Notes: a model not told the origin generated them from the sequence alone. A stretch of DNA of 5,471 nucleotides from an uncultured Oscillospiraceae bacterium (GCA_900550095.1 URRG01000178.1:1-5471), one strand, 5' to 3'; shown: positions 1-5,471, numbered from the stretch's first letter. A program made the numbers and translations.

Positions 1-339
1 GGCTGCAAAATGGGTGGGGTTCACCAGATTCACAGTCTCGGCCCCTTCTTCCTCCAGCCTGCGGAAGATTTCGGAAAGCTCCCGGGGAGACAGCCGTTTT
101 CCCACCGCCCGCTCCGTACTGATTTCATAATTCTGGCAGAAAACGCACTTCAGGGAACAGCCTGTAAAAAACACAGCCCCCGAACCCCGTTTCCCGCTGA
201 TGCAGGGCTCTTCCCAATAGTGGAGGGCCGCTCTGGCCACAACAGGATCCGCCCCCATGGTGCAGAATCCGTTCCCGGTTTCCGCCTCGCGGGCCGCCCC
301 GCATTCCCTGGGGCAAAGGCGGCAGCTTTCTATTCTCAC
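1..339 (-). CDS. Radical SAM protein, PflA/PflX-like (partial, 3' end off window)
   Basis: The first 113 codons of a radical SAM enzyme are visible; the rest lies beyond the left edge. The radical SAM cluster motif CxxxCxxC is seen as C61-S-L-K-C65-V-F-C68 inside FFTGCSLKCVFCQNY. It would bind the [4Fe-4S] cluster that cleaves S-adenosylmethionine. Ahead of it is a small cysteine cluster, C6xxC9xxxC13 with C26, typical of the COG1313 branch (uncharacterised PflX, 'putative pyruvate formate-lyase activating enzyme'). The start is GTG, which overlaps the TGA of pgeF by four bases (GTGA). A clear AAGGAGG lies at 353-347, seven bases upstream, so translation is probably coupled to pgeF. The substrate cannot be told from this fragment. 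The family call is firm, while the exact subfamily is inferred from the N-terminal cysteines. Confidence 0.88.
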   Translation of the reverse strand, partial: MRIESCRLCPRECGAAREAETGNGFCTMGADPVVARAALHYWEEPCISGKRGSGAVFFTGCSLKCVFCQNYEISTERAVGKRLSPRELSEIFRRLEEEGAETVNLVNPTHFAA

Positions 340-1181
340 AGCTCTTCCTCCTTCTGTATGCTCAGCATGGCCGCCATACCGCCCCGGACTCCTTTCGTAG
401 CCCTGTGCGACCACAAAAGCCCGCTGTGGCACTTGGGACAGAGTTCCGCCACAGAAATGGAGTCTTCCGGGATTCCGGCAGACATCAGAATGCGCCGGTT
501 GGCCTCCCACAGATTCAGCATATATTTTCCGCCGTCTTTTTCCGTGAGGAAAGCCTCCGGAGTCAGATCGGCCATCCCTGCAAATTCCCAGGCTACCGGC
601 TCATCCACCTCGTAGCAGCAGGGCCCGATGGCAGGTCCCACTGCCGCCAGCAGTTCCCGCGGCTCCGTTCCGAATTCCTCCCGCATGCGGCGGACCGTTA
701 CGGCTCCCATACGGGCTGCTGTCCCCCGCCAGCCGGAGTGGGCCAGGCCGACTGCCCTACGCTTCGTATCCACAAGGAACAAAGGGGTGCAGTCCGCGTA
801 ATACGTCACCAGCGTAACGCCCGGATCGTTCGTTATCAAACCATCCACACCAGTTCTGTCCTTCGGCCTCCAGATGCCGTTTCCGGCATCCCGTTTTCCC
901 ACCCTGCGCACCTCTGTAGAATGGGTCTGAGAGGAAGCCGTGAGACTTTCCGGATCAAAGCCGGCCGCCTCACAGAAAATGCGGAAATTCCGCCGGACAT
1001 TCTCCTCCGGATCTCCCCGGCCGAAATTCAAATTCATGGAGTCGTATGGCTCCGGGCTTACGCCGCCTTTTCTGGTGGAAAAGGCATGGCGGAGCCAAGG
1101 AAGCCCGGACAGAACCGGAAACCGCAGAATCCCCACAGACCGCACTTCTTCATACGTCATATTCCCCATAGGAACTGTCAA
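336..1181 (-). CDS. pgeF: Peptidoglycan editing factor / purine nucleoside phosphorylase, YfiH (DUF152) family
   Basis: A 281-residue protein of the YfiH/LACC1 'multicopper polyphenol oxidase' family, at about the family's usual length. Members are known as zinc enzymes acting on purine nucleosides (phosphorolysis or deamination), and E. coli YfiH is also linked to keeping peptidoglycan precursors correct. The expected His-Cys-His zinc site is present: H87 in SSQTHS, C131 in YYADCTPLFL and H148 in LAHSGWRGT. Other family signatures are GVDGLIT (111-117), GPAIGPCCYEV (182-192) and the C-terminal CPKCHSGLLWSHR (258-270). The protein is probably cytosolic, with no signal peptide. The start chosen is TTG at 1181 because AAAGGG at 1196-1191 sits nine bases ahead. 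The in-frame ATGs at 1169 and 1160 lack a well-placed Shine-Dalgarno site. The stop overlaps the GTG of the downstream radical SAM gene, so the two form an operon. Confidence 0.93.
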   Translation of the reverse strand: MTVPMGNMTYEEVRSVGILRFPVLSGLPWLRHAFSTRKGGVSPEPYDSMNLNFGRGDPEENVRRNFRIFCEAAGFDPESLTASSQTHSTEVRRVGKRDAGNGIWRPKDRTGVDGLITNDPGVTLVTYYADCTPLFLVDTKRRAVGLAHSGWRGTAARMGAVTVRRMREEFGTEPRELLAAVGPAIGPCCYEVDEPVAWEFAGMADLTPEAFLTEKDGGKYMLNLWEANRRILMSAGIPEDSISVAELCPKCHSGLLWSHRATKGVRGGMAAMLSIQKEEEL

Positions 1182-1186
1182 AACAA

Positions 1187-1196
1187 ATCACCCTTT
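1187..1196 (-). promoter_or_regulatory. Ribosome binding site of pgeF (decides the TTG start)
   Basis: The minus strand reads AAAGGGTGAT here, nine bases from the core AAAGGG to the TTG at 1181-1179. The alternative ATG at 1169 is preceded by pyrimidine-rich bases, and the one at 1160 has a G-run only about four bases away, which is too close. The TTG start is therefore preferred, though the site is not a perfect Shine-Dalgarno match. Confidence 0.5.
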
Positions 1197-1290
1197 CACG
1201 TACAGCATTTCAGTTCCGAAAAATCTGCATTCTCTATATTCTCCAAAATACAGAAAGGTATCCTTATGGATTCAGCCGGTTTCGTTCTTG

Positions 1291-1320
1291 AAAAACCAGC
1301 TGTTATCCATCTAACAGGCT
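1291..1320 (-). terminator. Possible weak terminator or attenuator in the pgeF leader
   Basis: On the minus strand an imperfect hairpin (AGC-C-TGTTA / TAACA-GCT, eight pairs with one bulged base and a six-base loop) is followed after two G's by five T's at 1295-1291. It lies about 110 bases before the pgeF start and downstream of a possible promoter at 1339-1347. It could be an attenuator, or just a chance hairpin. The stem is AU-rich and weak. Confidence 0.25.
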
Positions 1321-1332
1321 TCCATATCCGCC

Positions 1333-1368
1333 TATGGTATTGTATCATATATGGAACGAATATGGTAT
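1333..1368. repeat. Direct octamer repeat TATGGTAT x2
   Basis: TATGGTAT occurs at 1333-1340 and again at 1361-1368, with starts 28 bases apart. The two copies flank the candidate -10 region of the pgeF leader. Their placement suggests binding half-sites, but two short AT-rich octamers can also arise by chance. Confidence 0.35.
1339..1347 (-). promoter_or_regulatory. Candidate extended -10 promoter for the pgeF operon
   Basis: The minus strand reads TGATACAAT (1347-1339), a TGn plus TAnAAT extended -10 element. No good -35 box is found 16-18 bases upstream, so the call rests on the extended -10 alone. Transcription would start near 1332 and leave a leader of about 150 bases before the TTG of pgeF. 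The octamer ATACCATA occurs twice, at 1368-1361 and 1340-1333. The second copy overlaps the last bases of the -10, which would suit an operator. Confidence 0.35.
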
Positions 1369-1391
1369 AGCCGTTCTCCTAGGGAACGGCT
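1369..1391. repeat. Inverted repeat AGCCGTTC / GAACGGCT
   Basis: An eight-base-pair perfect inverted repeat with a seven-base centre, lying between the terminator at 1419-1451 and the candidate pgeF promoter. No T-run follows on either strand, so it does not look like a terminator. It may be an operator or a second weak transcript-end structure. Confidence 0.35.
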
Positions 1392-1411
1392 CCTGCCATT
1401 ACCTGCGAAAG

Positions 1412-1451
1412 GATGAAGAAACGTCCGCCTTTCGATTGAAGGCGGACGTTT
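1412..1451 (-). terminator. Rho-independent terminator of the SHOCT-protein gene
   Basis: A perfect 13-base-pair stem (1439-1451 with 1419-1431) and a seven-base loop follow the stop codon of the small membrane protein gene by nine bases. The minus-strand transcript leaves the stem through UUU then CUUC, a short but adequate U-rich tail. The stem is rich in G and C around GGCGGACG. Confidence 0.85.
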
Positions 1452-1459
1452 TCCTGCTC

Positions 1460-1945
1460 TTATAACTTCAATAATTGGGTTTTCTTCTTATCAAATTCTT
1501 CCTGTGTGATGATCCCTGAATCCAAAAGCTCCTTATATTCCTTGATTTTTTTCAAATTCTCCATTTCATCCCGGCTCTCCACAAACTTCCGCTTTTCTTC
1601 CTCGCGTCTTCTGAGAAGAGCCTCGCTCTGCATTTTCGACGTCCCACAGCTGCAAGTGCCGGTGTAGCTTGGATTGACTCTGCCGCATTTGCTGCACTTC
1701 CAGCCGTTGCTGCTGAGCATCTCCTGCTCCCGCGCCCTCTCTGCTTCACGGTACGACACTTCCTCATAGGCTACCTGCGGTTTTGAGAATGCTACAAGAA
1801 CCGCTATAAAAGCAAAGAAGAATCCCCACCAGAACCAATTTTCATCATAGCCTTTATTTCGGATAACAGCATTCGTAGCGACGCCCCAAATCGAGCCCCA
1901 TATCGCAATACCAGCAAGCTCTAGCAGCAACACAAAAAACTCCAT
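1460..1945 (-). CDS. Small membrane protein with zinc ribbon and C-terminal SHOCT domain (function unknown)
   Basis: A 161-residue protein I cannot assign to a characterised function. It has two hydrophobic helices (about residues 3-25 and 36-53), then a charged Glu/Arg-rich linker. A zinc-ribbon-like knuckle follows (C84-S-K-C87 ... C98-S-C100, with W82 before it), then a highly charged, probably coiled-coil stretch (about 105-130). The C-terminal 30 residues, LKKIKEYKELLDSGIITQEEF followed by a Lys-rich end, match the SHOCT (short C-terminal) domain pattern. That domain is a small helical oligomerisation module, and the bulk of this protein probably faces the cytoplasm. The ATG has a strong GGAGGGG at 1957-1951, five bases ahead. 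The gene stands alone, with its own promoter at 1977-2005 and terminator at 1412-1451. The domain calls are from pattern reading; a role in envelope or stress physiology would be speculation. Confidence 0.85.
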   Translation of the reverse strand: MEFFVLLLELAGIAIWGSIWGVATNAVIRNKGYDENWFWWGFFFAFIAVLVAFSKPQVAYEEVSYREAERAREQEMLSSNGWKCSKCGRVNPSYTGTCSCGTSKMQSEALLRRREEEKRKFVESRDEMENLKKIKEYKELLDSGIITQEEFDKKKTQLLKL

Positions 1946-1976
1946 AAAATCCCCTCCAAAATCCTGTATTTTCTAT

Positions 1977-2005
1977 AGTATAAACCTTCCATTCGCTGTC
2001 TTCAA
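1977..2005 (-). promoter_or_regulatory. Sigma-A type promoter of the SHOCT-protein gene
   Basis: The minus strand has TTGAAG (2005-2000), a 17-base spacer and TATACT (1982-1977). This matches the -35 consensus at four of six positions and the -10 consensus at five of six. Transcription would start near 1970, about 25 bases before the ATG, leaving a short leader that is mostly the Shine-Dalgarno site. Confidence 0.72.
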
Positions 2006-2040
2006 CAGCTGAGAAATTTATTCACAAACATCCGGACGAA

Positions 2041-2072
2041 TATAAAAAAGCCTGCTTGCCAGCAGGCTTTTT
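2041..2072 (-). terminator. Strong terminator ending the typA-exonuclease operon
   Basis: A perfect 12-base-pair stem (2045-2056 with 2061-2072) contains the core GCCTGCT and closes over a TGCC loop. On the minus strand it is followed by TTTTTTATA, and it lies about 27 bases past the exonuclease stop. It has T-runs on both sides and so could work in both directions, although no plus-strand gene is evident. Confidence 0.92.
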
Positions 2073-2099
2073 CAACTCTTTCTGCCCGTTCCCGCGCAC

Positions 2100-2975
2100 C
2101 TATTCCTTCTGCCGGGGTTCTTCTTTTTCAGGGGGACGTATGGGCATAATACATTTTTTTACCATCAGCCCCTCATATTTCAGCTTAAACTGCACCCTGC
2201 CGTAAAAACTTCTGCGGCAATTCTTGCAAAGGAACACTGCCCGGTAGCTTTTGTTCTTCAGCTGCCATTCAGTGATTCGATGGGCCCGCCTTCCGCAGGC
2301 GTCGCAGTTGAAGGTCATATCCCCCGGCTGAATGAGAGGGTTATTCAGATCGCATAAAATCACCGTTTTAAAGGTCATCCTGTGATAGAATTCCTCGTCC
2401 GCCGTCTGGATAAAGGAGCGGAGCCGTTCCGGATGGTAAAGCCTCTGCAGGCATCGTAGGGAAAGAAGGCTGTCGCCCAAAGCGCGGTGATGGTCGAAGC
2501 CGTCTTCATCGATACCCAGGATCTCCGCCGCAGTAGTAAGGCCCATCTGCTTGCCGGGGTCATAGGCCAGTTCGCTCTGGCAATAAGCCTGCAGATCGAT
2601 GTAACGGCTCAGAAAAGGGATCCGCTGGCTGCCGCAGAAATAGCGGCAGTTTTCAATAAGGGTAAGGATATCCGACGTGCCCCAGGTGAGGAGAACGGCG
2701 GAACCCACCCATTTGCGGAACCGGCTGGTAACCTGCATGAACTGCAATCCGCCTTCCAGCTCTTCGTTCGTGATGCTGGTGAGAGTGCGGATCTTCCCGC
2801 TGATCTTCTTCCCGACCTGAGGACGGACCAAGGCTTCGTACGTGTCGATAATATTCAGCTGTTCATCCACCTTTACAGCGCCGAATTCTATGATTTCATT
2901 GATAAATCCCTTGATGCGGCGGCTGTAGGTGCCGTTCCATTCCAAATCCAGTATGACGTATTCGGCTGAAGCCAT
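2100..2975 (-). CDS. DnaQ-like 3'-5' exonuclease (DEDDh) with C-terminal CxxC-CxxC extension
   Basis: A 291-residue protein with an N-terminal exonuclease domain of the RNase T/DnaQ (DEDDh) superfamily, close to the KapD/ERI-1 type. Exo I is ILDLEWN with D10 and E12; Exo II is TWGTSDI with D102; Exo III is HHRALGDS with H163 and D168. These five residues would bind two metal ions and remove nucleotides from 3' ends of RNA or DNA. The domain ends near residue 180. The remaining 110 residues are an unusual extension with C224xxC227 and C250xxC253 (CxxC-x22-CxxC), which looks like a zinc ribbon, followed by a basic stretch and a charged tail. The extension may bind nucleic acid or ribosomes. An AGGAG at 2990-2986 lies ten bases before the ATG. 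Only 25 bases separate the gene from typA, so the two are almost certainly cotranscribed. The exonuclease family is clear; the substrate is unknown. Confidence 0.9.
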   Translation of the reverse strand: MASAEYVILDLEWNGTYSRRIKGFINEIIEFGAVKVDEQLNIIDTYEALVRPQVGKKISGKIRTLTSITNEELEGGLQFMQVTSRFRKWVGSAVLLTWGTSDILTLIENCRYFCGSQRIPFLSRYIDLQAYCQSELAYDPGKQMGLTTAAEILGIDEDGFDHHRALGDSLLSLRCLQRLYHPERLRSFIQTADEEFYHRMTFKTVILCDLNNPLIQPGDMTFNCDACGRRAHRITEWQLKNKSYRAVFLCKNCRRSFYGRVQFKLKYEGLMVKKCIMPIRPPEKEEPRQKE

Positions 2976-3000
2976 GGCGCTCTATCTCCTATGGGGACGG

Positions 3001-4821
3001 TTATTTCTTTTTGCTGGCCTGCTTCATGCGCAGCTCCTTGGAAAGGACCATCTTGCGCATACGGATGTTCTTGGGAGTAACCTCCACCAGCTCGTCATTC
3101 TTGATAAATTCCAGGGACTGTTCCAGGCTCAGGATGGTGGGAGGCGTCAGCTTCAAAGCCTCGTCGGAACCGGAGGCCCGGGTATTGGTCACGTGCTTTT
3201 TCTTGCAGACATTGACGGTGATATCCTCCGCTTTGGGGCTTACGCCGACGATCATGCCCTCGTAAACCTCCACGCCGGGCCCGAGGAAGAGCCTGCCTCT
3301 ATCCTGGGCGTACCAGAGGCCGTATCCCGTGGTTTCTCCCGTCTCATGAGCCACAAGGCTGCCCTGGGCTCTTTCCTGGATATCTCCTTTATAGGGCTCA
3401 TAGGAATCGAACACGTTGTTCATAATGCCGTTCCCGTTGGTGTCGGTGAGGAACTCCTGCCGGTATCCCATAAGGCCTCTGGCGGGGATCTTGAATTCCA
3501 GATGCGTCACGCCCGTATCCCGGGAACCCATATTCTGCAGCTCCGCCTTCCGGCTTCCCAGTTTTTCCATAACGGCGCCCACATAGTTGTCGGGCACCTC
3601 GATCATCAGAAGCTCTATGGGCTCGTATCTTTTGCCGTCTACTTCCTTATAGATCACCTGCGGGCTGGAAACCTGGAATTCATAATTCTGCCGCCGCATC
3701 TGCTCGATTAGGATGGAAAGATGCAGTTCTCCTCTGCCGGAAACCTTGAAGGTATCCGGGGAATCTGTCTCTTCCACCCGCATGGCCACATTGGTTTCCA
3801 CCTCCTTGAAGAGGCGGTCCCGCAGGTTGCGGCTGGTGACAAATTTGCCCTCCCGGCCCGCAAAGGGACTGTTGTTGACCATAAACATCATGGAAACAGT
3901 GGGCTCGTCGATCTTCACAAAGGGGAGGGGTTCCACACAGGAAGGGTCACAGGCCGTCTCGCCGATATTCAGATCGGTGAAGCCGGAAACCGCCACGATA
4001 TCCCCCAGCGCAGCGCCCTCCACCTCGCGGCGGCGGAGCCCTTCAAACTGGTAAAGCTTGGCGATCTTCACATTCTTTGTGGAACCGTCCCTGCAGCAGA
4101 GGACCATATTCTGCCCGTCCTTTACACGGCCGCGCTCCACGCGCCCGATACCGATGCGCCCTACATAATCGTCATAGTCGATATTGGAAAAGAGGATCTG
4201 TGCGGGGCCTTCCATGTCTCCCTTGGGAGCAGGCACCTGCTTGATGATCGCGTCAAACAGCGGCTTCATATCCTCCCCGGACTCATTGGGATCAAGGCTC
4301 GCGTAGCCGTCTCTTCCGGAAGCATAGACCACGGGGAATTCCAGCTGGTCTTCATCCGCGCCGAGCTCGATGAACAGGTCGAGAACCTCGTCCACTACTT
4401 CCAGAGGTCTGGCGCCGGGCCTGTCGATCTTGTTGACCACCACAACGGGCCGTTTGCCAAGCCCCAATGCCTTCTTCAAAACGAAACGGGTCTGAGGCAT
4501 GCAGCCTTCAAAGGCGTCCACCAGAAGAAGAACGCCGTCCACCATCATCAGAATGCGCTCTACCTCGCCGCCGAAATCCGCATGGCCGGGGGTATCCACT
4601 ATATTGATCTTTGTCCCGTTATACATAACAGCTGTATTTTTGGAAAGGATCGTGATCCCGCGCTCACGCTCCAGGTCGTTGCTGTCCATGACGCGTTCGG
4701 CCACAGCCTCATTGGCGCGGAAGATACCGCTCTGCCGCAGAAGCTGATCCACCAGCGTGGTTTTCCCATGGTCGACGTGAGCGATTATAGCGATATTCCG
4801 TAAATCTTCTCTGACATCCAT
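3001..4821 (-). CDS. typA: Ribosome-associated translational GTPase TypA/BipA
   Basis: A complete 606-residue TypA (BipA), the usual length for the family. This EF-G-like GTPase binds the ribosome and helps 50S subunit assembly and translation at low temperature or under stress. The G motifs are all present: AHVDHGKT (14-21), the effector RGITI (54-58), DTPGH (76-80) and NKID (120-123). These are followed by the SGRDG loop, the beta-barrel domain, the EF-G-like domains III and V, and the TypA-specific C-terminal domain (for example ARGLMGYRQEFLTDTNGNGIMNN). The frame stays open upstream to a GTG at 4863, but the ATG at 4821 is chosen. It gives the family-typical beginning MDVREDLRNIAIIAHVDHGK and has GAGG at 4833-4830, eight bases ahead. 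The -10 box at 4875-4880 also lies only about 12 bases before the GTG, leaving no room for its own leader. The gene is first in an operon with the exonuclease. Confidence 0.97.
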   Translation of the reverse strand: MDVREDLRNIAIIAHVDHGKTTLVDQLLRQSGIFRANEAVAERVMDSNDLERERGITILSKNTAVMYNGTKINIVDTPGHADFGGEVERILMMVDGVLLLVDAFEGCMPQTRFVLKKALGLGKRPVVVVNKIDRPGARPLEVVDEVLDLFIELGADEDQLEFPVVYASGRDGYASLDPNESGEDMKPLFDAIIKQVPAPKGDMEGPAQILFSNIDYDDYVGRIGIGRVERGRVKDGQNMVLCCRDGSTKNVKIAKLYQFEGLRRREVEGAALGDIVAVSGFTDLNIGETACDPSCVEPLPFVKIDEPTVSMMFMVNNSPFAGREGKFVTSRNLRDRLFKEVETNVAMRVEETDSPDTFKVSGRGELHLSILIEQMRRQNYEFQVSSPQVIYKEVDGKRYEPIELLMIEVPDNYVGAVMEKLGSRKAELQNMGSRDTGVTHLEFKIPARGLMGYRQEFLTDTNGNGIMNNVFDSYEPYKGDIQERAQGSLVAHETGETTGYGLWYAQDRGRLFLGPGVEVYEGMIVGVSPKAEDITVNVCKKKHVTNTRASGSDEALKLTPPTILSLEQSLEFIKNDELVEVTPKNIRMRKMVLSKELRMKQASKKK

Positions 4822-4829
4822 TCTAAAAA

Positions 4830-4833
4830 CCTC
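4830..4833 (-). promoter_or_regulatory. Ribosome binding site of typA
   Basis: GAGG within the purine run AAAAGAAGAGG stands eight bases before the ATG at 4821. It supports this start over the in-frame GTG at 4863 and ATG at 4845. Confidence 0.65.
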
Positions 4834-4874
4834 TTCTTTTACCATCGTAATAATGAAATACACAAAACGTATTT

Positions 4875-4904
4875 ATTATATCACAGGCGGAAAGAGAAAA
4901 AAAC
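4875..4904 (-). promoter_or_regulatory. Extended -10 promoter of the typA operon
   Basis: The minus strand reads TGATATAAT at 4883-4875, a perfect TATAAT with an extended TGn. Seventeen bases upstream is only a T-run (from about 4903), which is a poor -35; the extended -10 would compensate. Transcription would begin near 4868 and leave a leader of about 47 bases before the ATG of typA. Confidence 0.75.
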
Positions 4905-5067
4905 AGCCGCAAGAGGATTCCCTTTGAAAATATAATCTCTCTTTACGCAAAAACTCTGTTCATCCTGTCGAAAAATCAAACCTCCTATTTAACCCTGAAC
5001 GCATGCGGAAAAGCAGCGCAGGCATATCCGGTCTGCACCCGGTTCCAACACGCACATGCTTCCCGCT

Positions 5068-5169
5068 TCCCAAAGGCACATTTGGGATTCTTTCAAATGA
5101 AAGAGCCTTTTCAAAAGGCATAAATATTCTGTATCCGCATCCTTTACTGCAAATATGGGGCACATATTT
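5068..5169. repeat. Cluster of four tight hairpins
   Basis: Three inverted repeats stand back to back: TCCCAAA/TTTGGGA (5068-5087, six-base loop), TCTTTC/GAAAGA (5089-5104, four-base loop) and GCCTTT/AAAGGC (5105-5119, three-base loop). A fourth, AAATATG/CATATTT, follows at 5151-5169. Nearly every base from 5068 to 5119 can pair. No long T-run follows, so they do not form a usual terminator. They may belong to a structured RNA or be accidental. Confidence 0.4.
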
Positions 5170-5307
5170 TCATTCCGGCTGTTCTTTACACTGCCTTCAT
5201 TCAATAATAGCCGGTATAGACTTCTTTCTTACAAGCAACTCATAAACAGTTCTACTGTCCATTCTTAGCAAAAGCTTAATAGAATCTCGCCGCCCGGGGC
5301 ATATCAT
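5170..5307 (-). pseudogene. Remnant of an excisionase-like helix-turn-helix gene
   Basis: Translating from the ATG at 5307 gives 36 codons containing SIKLLLRMDSRTVYELLVRK, then KSIPAII and E, stop, RQ. This resembles the small HTH_17/excisionase family, whose members run like 'AxLLxVDSRTVYxLVRKKxIPAxxIGRQWR'. The resemblance even carries through the TGA, where a Gly codon (GGA) would be expected. A second in-frame stop follows eight codons later (TGA at 5172-5170). The ATG has no well-placed ribosome site. A good one (AAAGGAG) stands before a GTG at 5338 in another frame, which fits a frameshift near the start. Full-length family members are about 60-75 residues and bind DNA, for example to direct phage or integrative-element excision. 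The match is by eye only, so the assignment is tentative. Confidence 0.42.
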
Positions 5308-5379
5308 TGGTTAGAAGCCCTATTTCTCCTAACCGCACGCTCTGCTCCTTTCTGCAGAATTTCGCACTATTTATCTTCA

Positions 5380-5417
5380 TACAAAACGAAGACCCTTACC
5401 GATATCAGTAAGGGTCT
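5380..5417 (-). terminator. Terminator behind tRNA-Gly
   Basis: A perfect ten-base-pair stem AGACCCTTAC/GTAAGGGTCT (5417-5408 with 5399-5390) with an eight-base loop starts at the final A of the tRNA's CCA. On the minus strand it is followed by TCGTTTTGT. It would end the tRNA transcript directly after the mature 3' end. Confidence 0.85.
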
Positions 5418-5471
5418 GGAGCGAACGACGAGGCTCGAACTCGCTACCTCCACCTTGGCAAGGTGGCGCTC
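5417..5471 (-). tRNA. tRNA-Gly (GCC), 3' part; 5' end off window
   Basis: The last 55 bases of a tRNA gene. On the minus strand the anticodon stem CCACC/GGTGG (5466-5462 with 5454-5450) closes the seven-base loop TTGCCAA, with anticodon GCC at 5459-5457, which reads GGC and GGU glycine codons. A five-base variable loop follows, then the T-arm GCGAG-TTCGAGC-CTCGT (5444-5428), the 3' acceptor strand CGTTCGC, discriminator T and an encoded CCA (5419-5417). The D-arm and 5' acceptor strand lie beyond the right edge; the 5' strand should begin GCGAACG. Confidence 0.95.

Larger units (their letters stand above)
4884..5389. other. AT-rich gap of about 500 bases without an intact gene
   Basis: Between the typA promoter and the tRNA terminator I see no intact gene. 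On the minus strand there are two overlapping open stretches (4960-5163 and 4989-5204). Neither has a plausible ribosome site, and neither has a product I recognise. The first lies in the same frame as the excisionase-like remnant at 5170-5307, and may be its continuation or an unrelated shadow. An AGGAGG at 4986-4981 is not followed by a sensible start: the next ATG is 17 bases away and opens only six codons. Base composition is lower in GC than in the flanking genes, which fits decayed or non-coding DNA. Several tight hairpins are present at 5068-5169. Confidence 0.6.

Noticed and set aside
405..1370. Long plus-strand open frame (321 codons) opposite pgeF
   Set aside because: It is the antisense shadow of pgeF. 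Its translation is rich in His, Arg and Pro with no recognisable domain, and it runs into the intergenic leader.
2929..3711. Plus-strand open frame (260 codons) across the exonuclease/typA junction
   Set aside because: It is antisense to two well-supported genes, with no recognisable motif.
3721..4803. Long plus-strand open frame (360 codons) opposite typA
   Set aside because: It is the shadow of the conserved typA gene on the other strand, a common artefact in GC-biased coding DNA. It shows no family likeness.
4884..4986. Possible small minus-strand peptide after AGGAGG at 4986-4981
   Set aside because: The nearest TTG is one base from the Shine-Dalgarno site and the nearest ATG is 17 bases away with only six codons. 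The longer reading ends inside the typA promoter.
5003..5245. Plus-strand open frame of 80 codons in the gap before the tRNA
   Set aside because: It has no plausible ribosome site or domain and overlaps the minus-strand HTH remnant, so it is best explained by chance.
5309..5334. Hairpin GGTTAG/CTAACC as a terminator
   Set aside because: The stem is only six base pairs with a long loop and no T-run on either side.
1..5471. CRISPR array, IS element or toxin-antitoxin pair
   Set aside because: I saw no regularly spaced repeats, no transposase, no terminal inverted repeats with target duplication and no paired small genes.

Overview
The window looks like a piece of a Bacillota chromosome, most likely a Clostridia member of the Lachnospiraceae type. 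This is inferred from purine-rich Shine-Dalgarno sites, GTG and TTG starts, sigma-A style promoters, compact hairpin terminators, and a TypA and SHOCT-protein repertoire of Firmicutes flavour. All recognisable genes lie on the minus strand. Coding DNA is moderately GC-rich and the intergenic DNA is clearly more AT-rich.

Reading in the direction of transcription (right to left): the 3' part of a tRNA-Gly(GCC) gene enters at the right edge and is followed at once by a terminator. About 500 bases follow without an intact gene. This gap contains what looks like the broken remains of a small excisionase-like helix-turn-helix gene and a cluster of tight hairpins. Next come an extended -10 promoter, typA (ribosome-associated GTPase BipA) and, 25 bases behind it, a DnaQ-type 3'-5' exonuclease with a C-terminal cysteine-rich extension. 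That two-gene unit ends at a strong symmetrical terminator.

A separate single-gene unit follows with its own good promoter and terminator. It encodes a small membrane protein with a zinc ribbon and a C-terminal SHOCT segment. After a 278-base leader region with repeats and hairpins comes pgeF (YfiH/DUF152 family), which starts at TTG. Its stop codon overlaps the GTG start of a radical SAM protein related to PflA/PflX, which runs off the left edge.

The genes are mostly ordinary housekeeping loci: translation-linked GTPase, exonuclease, purine nucleoside/peptidoglycan-editing enzyme and radical SAM enzyme. I found no convincing new multi-gene system. The parts most worth a second look are the decayed HTH gene beside the 3' end of the tRNA, the hairpin cluster within it, the zinc-ribbon extension on the exonuclease and the leader of pgeF.
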